A stretch of DNA of 64,000 bases from Membranipora membranacea (lineage: Eukaryota > Bryozoa > Gymnolaemata > Cheilostomatida > Membraniporidae): the NCBI GenBank assembly GCA_914767715.1, contig OU612069.1, positions 7,812,001-7,876,000 on the forward strand, in the 5' to 3' direction. Shown piece by piece: positions 1 to 11,455 of the stretch; position 1 is the first letter of the stretch; every line of letters begins with the position of its first letter. A model generated the notes under the pieces. It did no database searches. It worked only from the letters and a program-made list of their open reading frames with translations, and was not told the DNA's origin. The translations under genes were made by a program, and so were the position numbers.

Positions 1-450
1 CACAGAGCTGAAGATTTTTTGTTGAGGATGGCGCTCCACTTTTCTAACCAATAAAATACAGGGGGTCTTTCAATTAAAAACAGCCAAAATCACAATCTGA
101 TCTCTCACTCATGTAAGAGCTATACCTGCTAGGCTCTCGCTTTCAAATCGCTCAGTCAATAATGGAACTATACGGAATCTGAGTGAGCAATTTGGGATAG
201 AATTTGTTTAAGTGAGTGCTAATTTTGAGCGATGCGATAGTGAATTTTTCTTTTAACTCTCACCACTACAGGGCTGAAGATTTTGTTGAGGGTGGTGCAC
301 CACTTTTCTGACTATTATGATACTGGATACTTCCCTCTATAACAAAATAGCCTTAGAGCTAAAGCATTTGATTGCCCAGAACACAACTCTTGCTGTATAA
401 CGTTGATCAAACTCTTTATTATCTTTTGCATGTTATCCGCTTTTCATATA

Positions 451-656
451 GGAGTAGGAGTAGGATGTGGTTCAGTTGGTTAGAGCGTCGGTCCTCCAGC
501 ATGCAAGTGTTGAAGGTTGTCGGTTTGATTCCCACTGCAGTCCATCGACCAATAGGGTTTGGTTGGCCCCCAAATGTGCTGCGACCTACTTGCAAACAGA
601 GAGCAACCTGATGCAGATATTGCAGTCTGGCCCATAAGGCAATTAATATGTCGCAG
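451..656 (+). mobile_element. tRNA-derived SINE, unit A
   Basis: The A-box-like GGTTCAGTTGGTTAGAGCG and B-box-like GGTTTGATTCCC are spaced as in a tRNA promoter, followed by an unrelated body (GTTGGCCCCCAAATGTGCTG, TGCAAACAGAGAGCAACCTG). The anticodon region does not fold as a functional tRNA. It lies in the intron before the RING exon. Confidence 0.8.
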
Positions 657-707
657 CCAATACTCCGGGATGTGACATGTGATGTAAAATCTGATTTTTT
701 TCTATAG

Positions 708-913
708 ATGTACCTGATACGGACGACAACAGACAGCAGCTGTTTGAGAGGGCAGCATCGCGGCTAAGATGTAAGGTCTGCCTGGACGGAGTAGTCGGGA
801 TAATATTCTTACCTTGTTCACATCTCATCTGCTGCGTTCAGTGTGCGGCATCAGTGTCTCAGTGTCCCGTGTGTAGGGCTGGTATAGCAGGCACCATCAA
901 AGTTAATATCTGA
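708..913 (+). CDS. IAP-type RING finger last exon, unit A
   Basis: After the acceptor TTTTTTTCTATAG the exon reads VPDTDDNRQQLFERAASRL, then a C3HC4 RING: CKVC, 11 residues, C-S-H, CVQC, CPVC, with the terminal RAGIAGTIKVNI and TGA at 911-913. Spacing and the short tail after the last cysteine pair match C-terminal RINGs of IAP/BIRC proteins. Known family role: E3 ubiquitin ligase recruiting E2 through this domain. The upstream exons of this copy lie outside the window. The first two bases complete a codon, so the preceding exon ends in phase 1. Confidence 0.8.
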
Positions 914-1781
914 ATATGTTTATCCCGCCACGTTTTTTCCTACTATTTTATATTATATTTTGATTTACACTCTGAGCTTGCAAGTACAGTACCAGGTTGT
1001 CTGGCGTGCACTTTGGATGTTTATTTACACATAAGCTAATTAGCATATGGCAACATGAAAAAGCATTGACTATAAAATCTCACTGTTGCGTTCGGTTCAT
1101 CATTTTATCGCAAAGTAGGATCAAGATGTTATATCCTTACTACACGATGATGTCAATGCTGGCAATCTTTATAAAACCAGCGATATATTGCTAAAAGGTG
1201 ATTTTTCAAATGTTTGCTAAGCTTGAGCGTCTGCTACTTCTCGTTAATCACCATACTCTGCAAATCTTATTTTTATAGCTGTGAAAGAAATTCAATAATT
1301 CAATAAAGAATTGACTTCCAAAATACTTGTCATACTATTTAATTCTTTCTATACCCCTTAATCTCTAACATCGTTTTCTCGGACTGGCAATAAAGCAGCT
1401 AGTATAATCAATTCAGTCCCATCATTCTCAAATTCATCCAGATTCCGTTCAAAATCGCAGGCAACATTATTTCAGAGGTATTGGTAGATAATAATTCATG
1501 ACTTTTATTGAGACAGAAGGTCGAGGAACTTCATACTGCTCCTTGTTCTTCAAAGTTTTATAGGTGCTAAAGCTTCCGAGGAGGAATAGCTGCTAGCTAA
1601 ATTAAAGGCTAGCTAACATTACTCGCCCTCTTTGTTTTATATAGACTTCCGCACTACCTAGCCAGGTTGGGTGCTAGCCACATTAACTTGCTTCATTCAA
1701 GCTAGACTAAACTTTAGTTGACATATTACTGAGTTTCCAGGCTTGCCGAACCAAATTATCCCCTTTTATACCTATAATAAC

Positions 1782-2014
1782 TAGTGATGCCAAAGTCTCA
1801 GTATCGGTTTTGTGAGACATGTCCCCTCGAGACACTGTCTCGTCTCGTCGAGACAGACACTTTTGATAAATGTCGAGACTTGTTCATCATAGACACTGAT
1901 TTTGTCACGGTTTTTATCAGCAACGATATATGTCCTGGTCTCGTCTCGAATGTTGTTGCTGTCTGGGTCTCGTCTCGTCCTGTCTCGCCAAAATCTCACA
2001 ATTTGACATCACTA
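1782..2014. mobile_element. hAT-like MITE, unit A
   Basis: 233 bp with imperfect terminal inverted repeats (TAGTGATGCCAAA at the left, TAGTGATGTCAAA read from the right) flanked by a perfect 8-bp target duplication ATAATAAC (1774-1781 and 2015-2022). An 8-bp duplication is the hAT hallmark. The interior is packed with GTCTC/GAGAC words. No transposase is encoded; open frames across it are chance. Confidence 0.88.
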
Positions 2015-2648
2015 ATAATAACTGACTTTACTGAATGCTCCTTTAGCCATCTATCGAATAATATGAGTTACTTATTATTTGGAGATGTATGAGATGGTTA
2101 TTCTCCTTCCCCTTAATGTGTATATATCATGACAAGACCCAGAAATTATTGGTCAAAAGACTTCAAATTGTGGCTTTATTCCTGTTGCATAATTTGAGCT
2201 CAATACGCCCATTATTCTAAAATCAATTTAGCGGAGTTTCCTGTTCACATAATATGGTTAATGGAATGTGGGAAATCCAATATGTGGAATTCCCAGGGGA
2301 AGTGATATCACATTATTGATTATAGGGGAAATCCCAGCTCATGCCTATTCATTGTGGTACTAACAAATGTAAGTCAACACAGATAAATATATACATAGAT
2401 GTTTTGGGTCAACACTCAAGTTCACATACAAAGTATCCTCCTCATCTGACAGAAGAACGTCCTTAGTAATAGTAGTATTATATTATCTCATAACTTCGGT
2501 GTCTGAAAGGTGACCAACATTTTTAATGTTCCTACTCTACTTTAACTCTCACTCACTTAGCGCATGAATATACTTTTGTTGGTATATCCCTGATTGGTGA
2601 CACATGAATTTATTCATGAAGGCTAAGTATCTTCAACAAATTCTATGC

Positions 2649-2869
2649 TTCTACGCTTCTCGGCCTATTGGCTAAGATCAATGGTGGCCGATTAGTGCCA
2701 GTTCAGTTTTGGCAGCTCGCTGCACACCCACGATTAGGAGGTCTTTTATGGCCTCACCTCTAGGATGCATTCTAGTTTTCTAGGATGTATCACATTCTCA
2801 GTATGAGGATTTAGGGCACCTTGCGTCCCTCTTTAGGGGCAGCCCAATCTTCTGTTTCTTACTAAACAG
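2649..2869 (+). mobile_element. SINE with U2 snRNA-like head, unit A
   Basis: 221 bp flanked by a perfect 15-bp target duplication, CAACAAATTCTATGC (2634-2648 and 2870-2884). The 5' end contains CTTCTCGGCCTATTGGCTAA followed by GATCAATG. This matches the start of U2 snRNA (CTTCTCGGCCTTTTGGCTAA GATCAA) with one mismatch. The body is not U2. Target duplication plus RNA-derived head indicates a LINE-mobilised SINE. Confidence 0.85.
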
Positions 2870-3789
2870 CAACAAATTCTATGCACCAATTATCTTAGAA
2901 TAAATTGTCCCTAATGATCAGCGATACATGTCTTTTATGGGTTAGTGTTACCGAGTTTAGCTACAATTGGCATTTGGCAGTTGAAGAGAATGCTAGCAGC
3001 CACAGCATTAAGCATGGCGTAGTACAAACTCCATGTAGCTGATGATCGGTTGGAATATTAACATATCATCTACCGTTGCAAAGCTGCATTGACTAAAACA
3101 GCGTTTTCTACCTCATTTCCTCACTAAAATGAGACAACGCCATCAAATCAAGTTATTGTTCAGGCATTCATATTCAGTAGTTCGGCAGCTTTCCATCGGT
3201 ATATGATATGTCATTATTCGGATCGGTCTTTGACATCACCTCAAAATACCTAATTTTCTACAAGAGATCGCATAATGAGCGTTATCTCTTTAGAAGTTTG
3301 GAACAACAGCGCTTTTCGGACAAACTCAATACTGCTGTTCATCCTAAGTATCAACAACTTAGACTTACACATTTGAAGGCAATCCAGAACAAACTCCCCC
3401 CCACCCGTCCACTCAACCAAGGTAACAACATAACATAGAGCTTTCATTATTGAACCTGTTTTTCATAAGGACACACAGCACAGCAGTACTATTTCAGGTG
3501 TCAAGGGCAAACTTAAGAAGCCAAGAAATCACTACTACCTTTATTACTAACTTCTTTGCCACCTTTCTGGCAGACAGTCGTCACATAGCATGGCTGTTTT
3601 GGTTTCAAACAGGAATAAAGCGGTTGCAACTGCATCAATTGAGTGCTATTTCAAGAAATTAATTATCATTTAATGGTTTTTTGATAGAAATCAACAAAAC
3701 ATTTTACTATTTCAATTATTGACATGTGGGACTCTGAGACAGCATGGAGTTGTCCCCTATCAGATCATGAGCAGATAATTCCCTAATAA

Positions 3790-4926
3790 ACAAAAATCGA
3801 TGCTGGGTCCATTCGGTCAAGAAAAACATGAACAGATATTCTCTTACGGATTGCATTGCCTCATGAGAATCTTATCACAATGCTCTAGATCAGAAACAGG
3901 AGTTATTGCACCCGCGTCTGTAGGGGAGAATGAATACTTTGTACCAATCAAAGGGCAATATTTTTTATCCTTACTTTTGAAATTGAGCCAACAGTATTCT
4001 TTATAACACGACTCATAACAAACCATCCGCAGAAAGTATCCTCACCTGGTCTTGGAGAGTCTTGTGATACCTGTGAAACTGAGGGTTGTAGAGAGCGCTT
4101 CCATCCACAATGCGCAGACACTGTCGCGATAATCAATGATTCACTAAATTGTCTTTCGGAAGATCTAAGAGAGCAGGTCCTTAAAATTGACGGTTTATGT
4201 GCACTAGCCATTCACACTGGCAAAGTGGGAATTACTGAGACCTTGCTTCAGTATATGTCATGTGATAAACTAGCAGAAATATTCTCCAACAGGGATACAA
4301 ATGGTAGGACACTGCTTCATGAAGCTGTGAAAAACCAAGTAAGCAGTGCCTTGTTAAGATGTATTCTTAGATTTCAAAGTTCTGATGACGAGAGAGCTCG
4401 GCTTATAAGCTTGAGGGATGATAGTTTGATGACCCCTTTACCCCAAGCCACTATGGAGTCATCACTCTCATTGCTAGAAGTACTTCTTGAAAATTATGGT
4501 GATCGATATCAAGCTCTAGCTGTGACAAATGGTGAGGAGCAAGCAACAGTGTTTCAGTACGCCACTTATTTTATGGATAAAGCAAGCATAATTTCTATTA
4601 TGGAAACGATTACCACGGAAGAGCTGCAGGAACTGCTCACTCGTAAAAGTACTTATCTAAATCAGACAACTGCTCTGCACTGCCTCATTGATACATTCAA
4701 ATTTGAGTCGTTGCATTTCCTGCTTGATCAGTATTCAATGGATGTTCAGTTCATGGTGCTAAATATGGAAAACAACAACGGACACACTTGTGTTGACATT
4801 ACAGTAGCTCTCGCGCACAAAAAAAATTTACCCGCTGTGTTCCGTTACGCAAAAGAATTAGATGCGATTAAGATCAGATTAGAAGGACCTATTCCAAAAA
4901 TGGTAGGTTTCTCCTTCTTGCGTTGA
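3790..4926 (+). pseudogene. Ankyrin-repeat exon, copy B, 5'-deleted and frameshifted
   Basis: Aligned to copy C from position 11703 on. Upstream homology switches abruptly at about 3785 to sequence matching 9502, so the segment corresponding to 9503-11702 (promoter, TM-coding start) is absent. A 13-base deletion near 3947 relative to copy C shifts the frame, stopping the first part at 4004-4006. The ankyrin frame resumes and is open to 4926, with no ATG upstream of the repeats. It reads NRDTNGRTLLHEAVKNQ and continues past CVDI with TVALAHKKNLPAVFRYAKEL, which copy C lacks. A likely donor is AAAATG|GTAGGT near 4902. It could still splice to the RING exon at 6423. Confidence 0.65.
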
Positions 4927-5720
4927 TGTTAGTTTAGTATTGACAAAGCAATGTCATAGACTGACATGATCAATACTCAAAGTTTGTAGAAAGTTGAATT
5001 TTGATTCTAGATTTTATAGTACTTCTCATCAAAAGATTTCTCCATTAGTCGCATTTGTGGTATATTGATGTCGAATTTCCCTGAAGTTATATGAATTATC
5101 AGTTTGGTTAATGGTTGAATGAAACGAAATGAATGAAATGTTAAATTTCACAGTATAAGTCACTTAACAAGCAAGTAGTGTGTGTGATTGATGGTTTTTT
5201 TCCCGCTGTTTAGGAATGAATCATTATATCTTACTGTGTACCGGAATTCCCAACATGGTAATTCCTGGTATCATAATATGTCAACTATTGACAGGCTAGC
5301 TTGAGTTCTTGATTTAGAAAGGTTTGATTGGTGGGGGGAGTAAACTTACCCGTGATCAAAATTTGAGATAAACAGTTACGCTTGCATTTGAAATCAATCA
5401 TAAGGCTAGCAGTAATACCAACTAAATCCAGTATTAAGTGTTTAGTTAAGAATCCAGCATCAGTTTTTTCCTTCATGCATCAGTCTGATAGTAATGGGAG
5501 GCCGTAGAAACGATCAGAGTAATCAGCATATCTGTGATACAGCATTGTCTAGAGGTGAGTAGTGATTATTCTGTGATTATACTGTATAAACAAGTTTACT
5601 GACAGACTACTTTCCTGGCCAGTGGGCCGTTGGGCAGGGGCTAAGAGTCTGGGGGCTCAGACTACTAGATATTGACCAGTCATATACAAAAGGAACAATG
5701 ACTTTTCTGTCTTCTCTCAC
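4927..5720. other. Intronic/intergenic DNA between ankyrin copy B and unit B
   Basis: Contains no recognisable exon. Whether it holds the phase-adjusting exon expected before the RING exon at 6423 could not be settled by eye. Confidence 0.5.
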
Positions 5721-6165
5721 CACAGAGCTGAAGATTTTTTGTTGAGGATGGCGCTCCACTTTTCTAACCAATAAAATACAGGGGGTCTTTCAATTAAAAA
5801 CAGCCAAAATCACAATCTGATCTCTCACTCATGTAAGAGCGATACCTGCTAGGCTCTCGCTTTCAAATCGCTCAGTCAATAATGGAACTATACGGAATCT
5901 GAGTGAGCAATTTGGGATAGAATTTGTTTAAGTGAGTGCTAATGCGATGCGATAGTGACTTTTTCTTTTAACTCTCACCACTACAGGGCTGAAGATTTTG
6001 TTGAGGGTGGTGCACCACTTTTCTGACTATTATGATACTGGATACTTCCCTCTATAACAAAATAGCCTTAGAGCTAAAGCATTTGATTGCCCAGAACACA
6101 ACTCTTGCTGTATAACGTTGATCAAACTCTTTATTATCTTTTGCATGTTATCCGCTTTTCATATA

Positions 6166-6371
6166 GGAGTAGGAGTAGGATGTGGTTCAGTTGGTTAGAG
6201 CGCCGGTCCTCCAGCATGCAAGTGTTGAAGGTTGTCGGTTTGATTCCCACTGCAGTCCATCGACCAATAGGGTTTGGTTGGCCCCCAAATGTGCTGCGAC
6301 CTACCTGCAAACAGAGAGCAACCTGATGCAGATATTGCAGTCTGGCCCATAAGGCAATTAATATGTCGCAG
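6166..6371 (+). mobile_element. tRNA-derived SINE, unit B
   Basis: Duplicate of the 451-656 SINE within the second tandem unit; same A- and B-box-like segments, few differences. Confidence 0.8.
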
Positions 6372-6422
6372 CCAATACTCCGGGATGTGACATGTGATGT
6401 AAAATCTGATTTTTTTCTATAG

Positions 6423-6628
6423 ATGTACCTGATACGGACGACAACAGACAGCAGCTGTTTGAGAGGGCAGCATCGCGGCTAAGATGTAAGGTCTGCCTGG
6501 ACGGAGTAGTCGGGATAATATTCTTACCTTGTTCACATCTCGTCTGCTGCGTTCAGTGTGCGGCATCAGTGTCTCAGTGTCCCGTGTGTAGGGCTGGTAT
6601 AGCAGGCACCATCAAAGTTAATATCTGA
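6423..6628 (+). CDS. IAP-type RING finger last exon, unit B
   Basis: Near-identical duplicate of the RING exon at 708-913 (one visible replacement, I to V, in the HLIC/HLVC segment). All eight zinc ligands are intact and TGA is at 6626-6628. It lies 1.5 kb behind ankyrin copy B, on the same strand, so it is the natural 3' end of that gene. The ankyrin exon's donor is phase 0 while this exon needs phase 1, implying another exon between them or decay. Confidence 0.75.
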
Positions 6629-7487
6629 ATATGTTTATCCCACCACGTTTTTTCCTACTATTTTATATTATTTTTTTATTTACACTCTGAGCTTGCAAGT
6701 ACCAGGTTGTCTGGCGTGCACTTTGGATGTTTATTTACACATAAGAAAATTAGCATATGGCAACATGAAAAAGCATTGACTATAAAATCTCACTGTTGCG
6801 TTCGGTTCATCATTTTATCGCAAAGTAGGATCAAGATGTTATATCCTTACTACACGATGATGTCAATGCTGGCAAACTTTATAAAACCAACGATATATTG
6901 CTAAAAGGTGATTTTTCAAATGTTCGCTAAGCTTGAGCGTCTGCTACTTCTCGTTAATCACCATACTCTGCAAATCTTATTTTTATAGCTGTGAAAGAAA
7001 TTCAATAATTCAATAAAGAATTGACTTCCAAAATACTTGTCATACTATTTAATTCTCTCTATACCCCTTAATCTCTAACATCGTTTTCTCGGACTGACAA
7101 TAAAGCAGCTCGTATAATCAATTCAGTCCCATCATTCTCAAATTCATCCAGATTCCGTTCAAAATCGCAGGCAACATTATTTCAGAGGTATTGGTAGATA
7201 ATAATTCATGACTTTTATTGAGACAGAAGGTCGAGGAACTTCATACTGCTCCTTGTTCTTCAAAGTTGTTATAGGTGCTAAAGCTTCCGAGGAGGAATAG
7301 CTGCTAGCTAAATTAAAGGCTAGCTAACATTACTCACCCTCTTTGTTTTATATAGACTCACTACCTAGCCATGTTGGGTGCTAGCCACATTAACTTGCTT
7401 CATTCAAGCTAGACTAAACTCTAGTTGACATTTACTGAGTTTCCAGGCTTGCCGAACCAAATTATCCCCTTTTATACCTATAATAAC

Positions 7488-7720
7488 TAGTGATGGCAAA
7501 GTCTCAGTATCGGTTTGGTGAGACATGTCCCCTCGAGACACTGTCTCGTCTCGTCTCGTCGAGACAGACACTCTTGATAAATGTCGAGACTTGTTCATCA
7601 TAGACACTGATTTTGTCACGGTTTTTATCAGCATCGATATATGTCCTGGTCTCGTCTCGAATGTTGTTGCTGTCGCGGTCTCGTCCTGTCTCGCCAAAAT
7701 CTCACAATTTGACATCACTA
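7488..7720. mobile_element. hAT-like MITE, unit B
   Basis: Duplicate of the 1782-2014 element, again 233 bp with ATAATAAC at 7480-7487 and 7721-7728. It was copied with the tandem unit rather than independently inserted. Confidence 0.88.
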
Positions 7721-8356
7721 ATAATAACTGACTTTACTGAATGCTCCTTTAGCCATCTATCGAATAATATGAGTTACTTATTATTTGGAGATGTATGAGA
7801 TGGTTATTCTCCTTCCCCTTAATGTGTATATATCATGACAAGACCCAGAAATTATTGGTCTAAAGACTTCAAATTGTGGCTTTATTCCTGTTGCATAATT
7901 TTAGCTCAATACGCCCATTATTCTAAAATCAATTTAGCGGAGTTTCCTATTCACATAATAATATGGTTAATGGAATGTGGGAAATCCAATATGTGGAATT
8001 TCCAGGGGAAGTGATATCACATTATTGATTATAGGGGAAATCCCAGCTCATGCCTATTCATCGTGGTACTAACAAATGTAAGTCAACACAGATAAATATA
8101 TACATAGATGTTTTGGGTCAACACTCAAGTTCATATACAAAGTATCCTCCTCATCTGACAGAAGAACGTCCTAAGTAATAGTAGTATTATATTATCTCAT
8201 AACTTCGGTGTCTGAAAGGTGACCAACATTTTTAATGTTCCTACTCTACTTTAACTCTCACTCACTTAGCGCATGATATACTTTTGTTGGTATATCCCTG
8301 ATTGGTGACGCATGAATTTATTCTTGAAGGCTAAGTATCTTCAACAAATTCTATGC

Positions 8357-8582
8357 TTCTACACTTCTCGGCCTATTGGCTAAGATCAATGTGCCGATGG
8401 CCGATTAGTGCCAGTTCAGTTTTGGCAGCTCGCTGCACACCGACGATTAGGAGGTCTTTTATGGCCTCACCTCTAGGATGCATTCTAGTTTTCTATGATG
8501 TATCACATTCTCAGTATGAGGATTTAGGGCGCCTTGCGTCCCTCTTTAGGGGCAGCCCAATCTTCTGTTTCTTCCTAAACAG
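8357..8582 (+). mobile_element. SINE with U2 snRNA-like head, unit B
   Basis: Duplicate of 2649-2869 carried by the tandem unit, with the same 15-bp target duplication (8342-8356 and 8583-8597). Minor differences lie in the segment after the head. Confidence 0.85.
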
Positions 8583-9390
8583 CAACAAATTCTATGCACC
8601 AATTATCTTAGAATAAATTGTCCCTAATGATCAGCGATACATGTCTTTTATGGGTTAGTGTTACCGAGTTTAGCTACAATTGGCATTTGGCAGTTGAAGA
8701 GAATGCTAGCAGCCACAGCATTGAGCATGGCGTAGTACAAACTCCATGTAGCTGATGATCGGTTGGAATATTAACATATCATCTACCGTTGGAAAGCTGC
8801 ATTGACTAAAACAGCGTTTTCTACCTCATTTCCTCATTAAAATGAGACAACGCCATCAAATCAAGTTATTGTTCAGGCATTCATATTCAGTAGCTCGGCA
8901 GCTTTCCATCGGTATATGATATGTCATTATTCGGATCGGTCTTTGACATCACCTCAAAATACCTAATTTTCTACAAGAGATCGCATAATGAGTGTTATCT
9001 CTTTAGAAGTTTGGAACAACAGCGCTTTTAGGACAAACTCAATACTGCTGTTCATCCTAAGTATCAACAACTTAGACTTACACATTTGAAGGCACTCCAG
9101 AACAAACTCCCCCCCCCCCACCCGTCCACTCAATCAAGGTAACAACATAACATAGAGCTTTCATTATTGAACCTGTTTTTCATAAGGACACACAGCATAG
9201 CAGTACTATTTCAGGTGTCAAGGGCAAACTTAAGAAGCCAAGAAATCATTACTACCTTTGTTACTAACTTCTTCGCCACCTTTCTGGCAGACAGTCCTCA
9301 CATAGCATGGCTGTTTTGGTTTCAAACAGGAATAAAGCGGTTGCAACTGCATCAATTGAGTGCTATTTCAAGAAATTAATTAACATTTAA

Positions 9391-9714
9391 TTGTTTTTTG
9401 ATAGAAATCAACAAAACATTTTACTATTTCAATTATTGACATGTGGGACTCTGAGTCAGCATGGAGTTGTCCCCTATCAGATCATGAGCAGATATTTCCC
9501 TAATTACTTTGATGACAAAAAGATTGACAAAATTATGTATTCCTCCTGTACTTATCTGTTTGAAAACTCAGCGCAAAAGAAAAGAACAGTACTCGTGAAC
9601 AACATGACAAACAATGCTGCCATCACACGTACGATAGCCGTACTGACACTTGAGCTTGCTCTCCAAGACAATATACATACTGGTTACCACATCATCATCG
9701 TCATCATGCTGTGA
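9391..9714 (+). other. Exon-like open frame of unknown family
   Basis: An open frame preceded by a good acceptor (TTGTTTTTTGATAG near 9402) encodes QNILLFQLLTCGTLSQHGVV, then YQIMSRYFPNYFDDKKIDK. It looks like folded protein rather than repeat. Unit A carries the first third (about 3683-3785) and is cut at the deletion breakpoint. It might be a leftover exon of a different gene in the array. I cannot assign a family. Confidence 0.3.
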
Positions 9715-10040
9715 AAGTTTTACCCCAGTGCCTCCATCAAAGTCAGGTGATGAGAATATATCCTGGGGGGAAAATGTGGCTGGTTGCCAGTTACCAGCCG
9801 TTTGAAATTACTTTTTGTGGCAAAGTGCATGTTATATACTGGCTTATAAAGTTTTGTTATACTTATACTAAAGACAAACTAGCTTGCCAACAATTGAATG
9901 GGCTGCAGACAAATGGTACAATTTGCATGCATACTGTGGCTGCAGAAAGGTTCTGACTTTCGTTGGGATTGGTTGAGCTGATATTCTTCATTGAAAGGTT
10001 TTATAAAATCAGTTGTCTTATCAGTCGCCCATCCCAAGGC

Positions 10041-10237
10041 ACTGTCGGCGAAATATTAGTACCTTATTAGCTAGGCCGCAATATCTGCGCCAATTTGCTC
10101 TCTGTTTGCAGGCAGGAACACACCTGGGGGGCCAACCAATCCCCAGTAGAAGATGGACTGCAGTGGGATTTGAACTCACGACCTTCAAGACATGAGTGTT
10201 GAAGTGTGGCGCTCTAACCAACTGAGCCACCTCCTAC
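10041..10237 (-). mobile_element. tRNA-derived SINE, independent copy
   Basis: The reverse strand reads GGTGGCTCAGTTGGTTAGAG, then GTTCAAATCCC, then the same body (TTGGTTGGCCCCCC, TGCAAACAGAGAGCAAATTG). It inserted upstream of copy C. Its head is nearer a tRNA than the 451 copy. Confidence 0.8.
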
Positions 10238-11455
10238 TCCTTTCTTGGTGCCATATTATCGGTGGAGATGTTGTGGCAATTAATTAGCAGCTGAACACAG
10301 AATCTAGATTGGAGCCATTTTGCCCTAGCCTTGTCGCGTGCCAATTTTTCCAGAAAAAAAAGGATGGCGGAGTGGATAGGGATCATTCCAAGCATCTCCT
10401 TGACTCCCCATGTTCTCAGGCCAAGATCAAAGATAGAGTACACAGTATTGTCTGAACAGCAATGATTCATTTTTCGACTGTTCCCAGGGCAAAAAAATAC
10501 CGTAATTAGAAATCCTGTGGGAGAAGAAATTAAACAAAGATTTGATAATCATTCTATGTGACCTCAATGACCGCGGAAAGAAGTTGTCATTTTTGGTAAT
10601 TGCGTCTACGTAGACAAATTGAAATTTATGTGACTGAAAGGCTCTGTTGTTAGATTGTCATATTGAAATCGTTTATTACTTTGATGCTTTGCGAAATGAA
10701 ACAAATTTGTCTTTATCTTCGGCATTGTTGAATAATTACGTGAGGTAGTGTAGCAGGAATATAAAATATGAATTTATCTGATAACAAATTGTAATTATAT
10801 ATCGGCTGTGGCCTAGGCTATGTGTTTGCACTTTGATCGTAATTTCAAATTTTTGTTCCATGTAAGCATGCTGATTGTATATTCTGTAAAAGTGCCAATT
10901 CTGCTGCTCAGTTTTAATTGCAACAAGAGCCAGATTCGATGCAGCAAATGTGGAAATATTTGGGATTGAACGGTAGCAGCTGCTTTACATTGATGTTTGC
11001 TTCGCAACAGGTCATGACATTGCAGTACACCATTTGAAAGCTTGAAGCTTGAAGCTCCTTGCTTGAAGTAACCGTCACCATTTAAAAGATAAGGGTAGTT
11101 GAGACTATGTTATTGCCTTGCACTAAACATCTAGTACTTGCATTGTTGATAAGTGGACTTGTTTGCAGTATTTATGGTGTGATAAGCCAAATGGTTCGAT
11201 TGATCTGGCTATCAAACTAGCCTCAAGAGCAGCCGGTTATTATTGCAAAATTACGTTAAAGGCAGGCTCGTTTTATCACTTGATTTACTCGAGAGAAAAG
11301 ATCGCATATTTAGACAAAAGACAAGGATAGCAATGGCGAATCTAACTAATCTCATTTGCTCGGAAGCAGAAGACAATTTGGAGATTTTTATTCCGTCAGT
11401 TTTTTCCATTTGCTCAGGAAACGACACAACTATCAACCTTTAAGAGTTCGGAAAG

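Larger units (their letters stand above)
1..3785. repeat. Tandem array unit A
   Basis: Matches 5721-9502 almost base for base with scattered substitutions and small indels. It contains the RING exon, a tRNA-type SINE, a hAT-like MITE and a U2-headed SINE at corresponding places, so all inserted before the duplication. It also contains two direct copies of an approximately 50-bp motif (around 4-50 and 270-320: GCTGAAGATTTT, CCACTTTTCT). Sequence 914-1781 and 2885-3785 shows no recognisable gene beyond short exon-like frames. Confidence 0.9.
5721..9502. repeat. Tandem array unit B
   Basis: Second copy of the 5.7-kb unit; position 1 corresponds to 5721. It diverges from unit A after about 9502, where it continues into sequence that unit A lacks (the start region of copy C). 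Very high identity indicates a recent duplication or gene conversion. An uncollapsed-haplotype assembly artefact is possible. Confidence 0.9.

Noticed and set aside
1781-2092. Open frames on both strands with Asp/Arg/Thr-rich sequence
   Set aside because: Lie within the hAT-like MITE and reflect its GTCTC/GAGAC words.
2649-2700. U2 snRNA gene
   Set aside because: Only the first part matches U2. The branch-site region and Sm site do not follow, and a 15-bp target duplication surrounds the unit.
10041-10237. tRNA gene on the minus strand
   Set aside because: A- and B-box-like segments are present, but the anticodon arm is irregular and a non-tRNA body follows, shared with other copies; it is a SINE.
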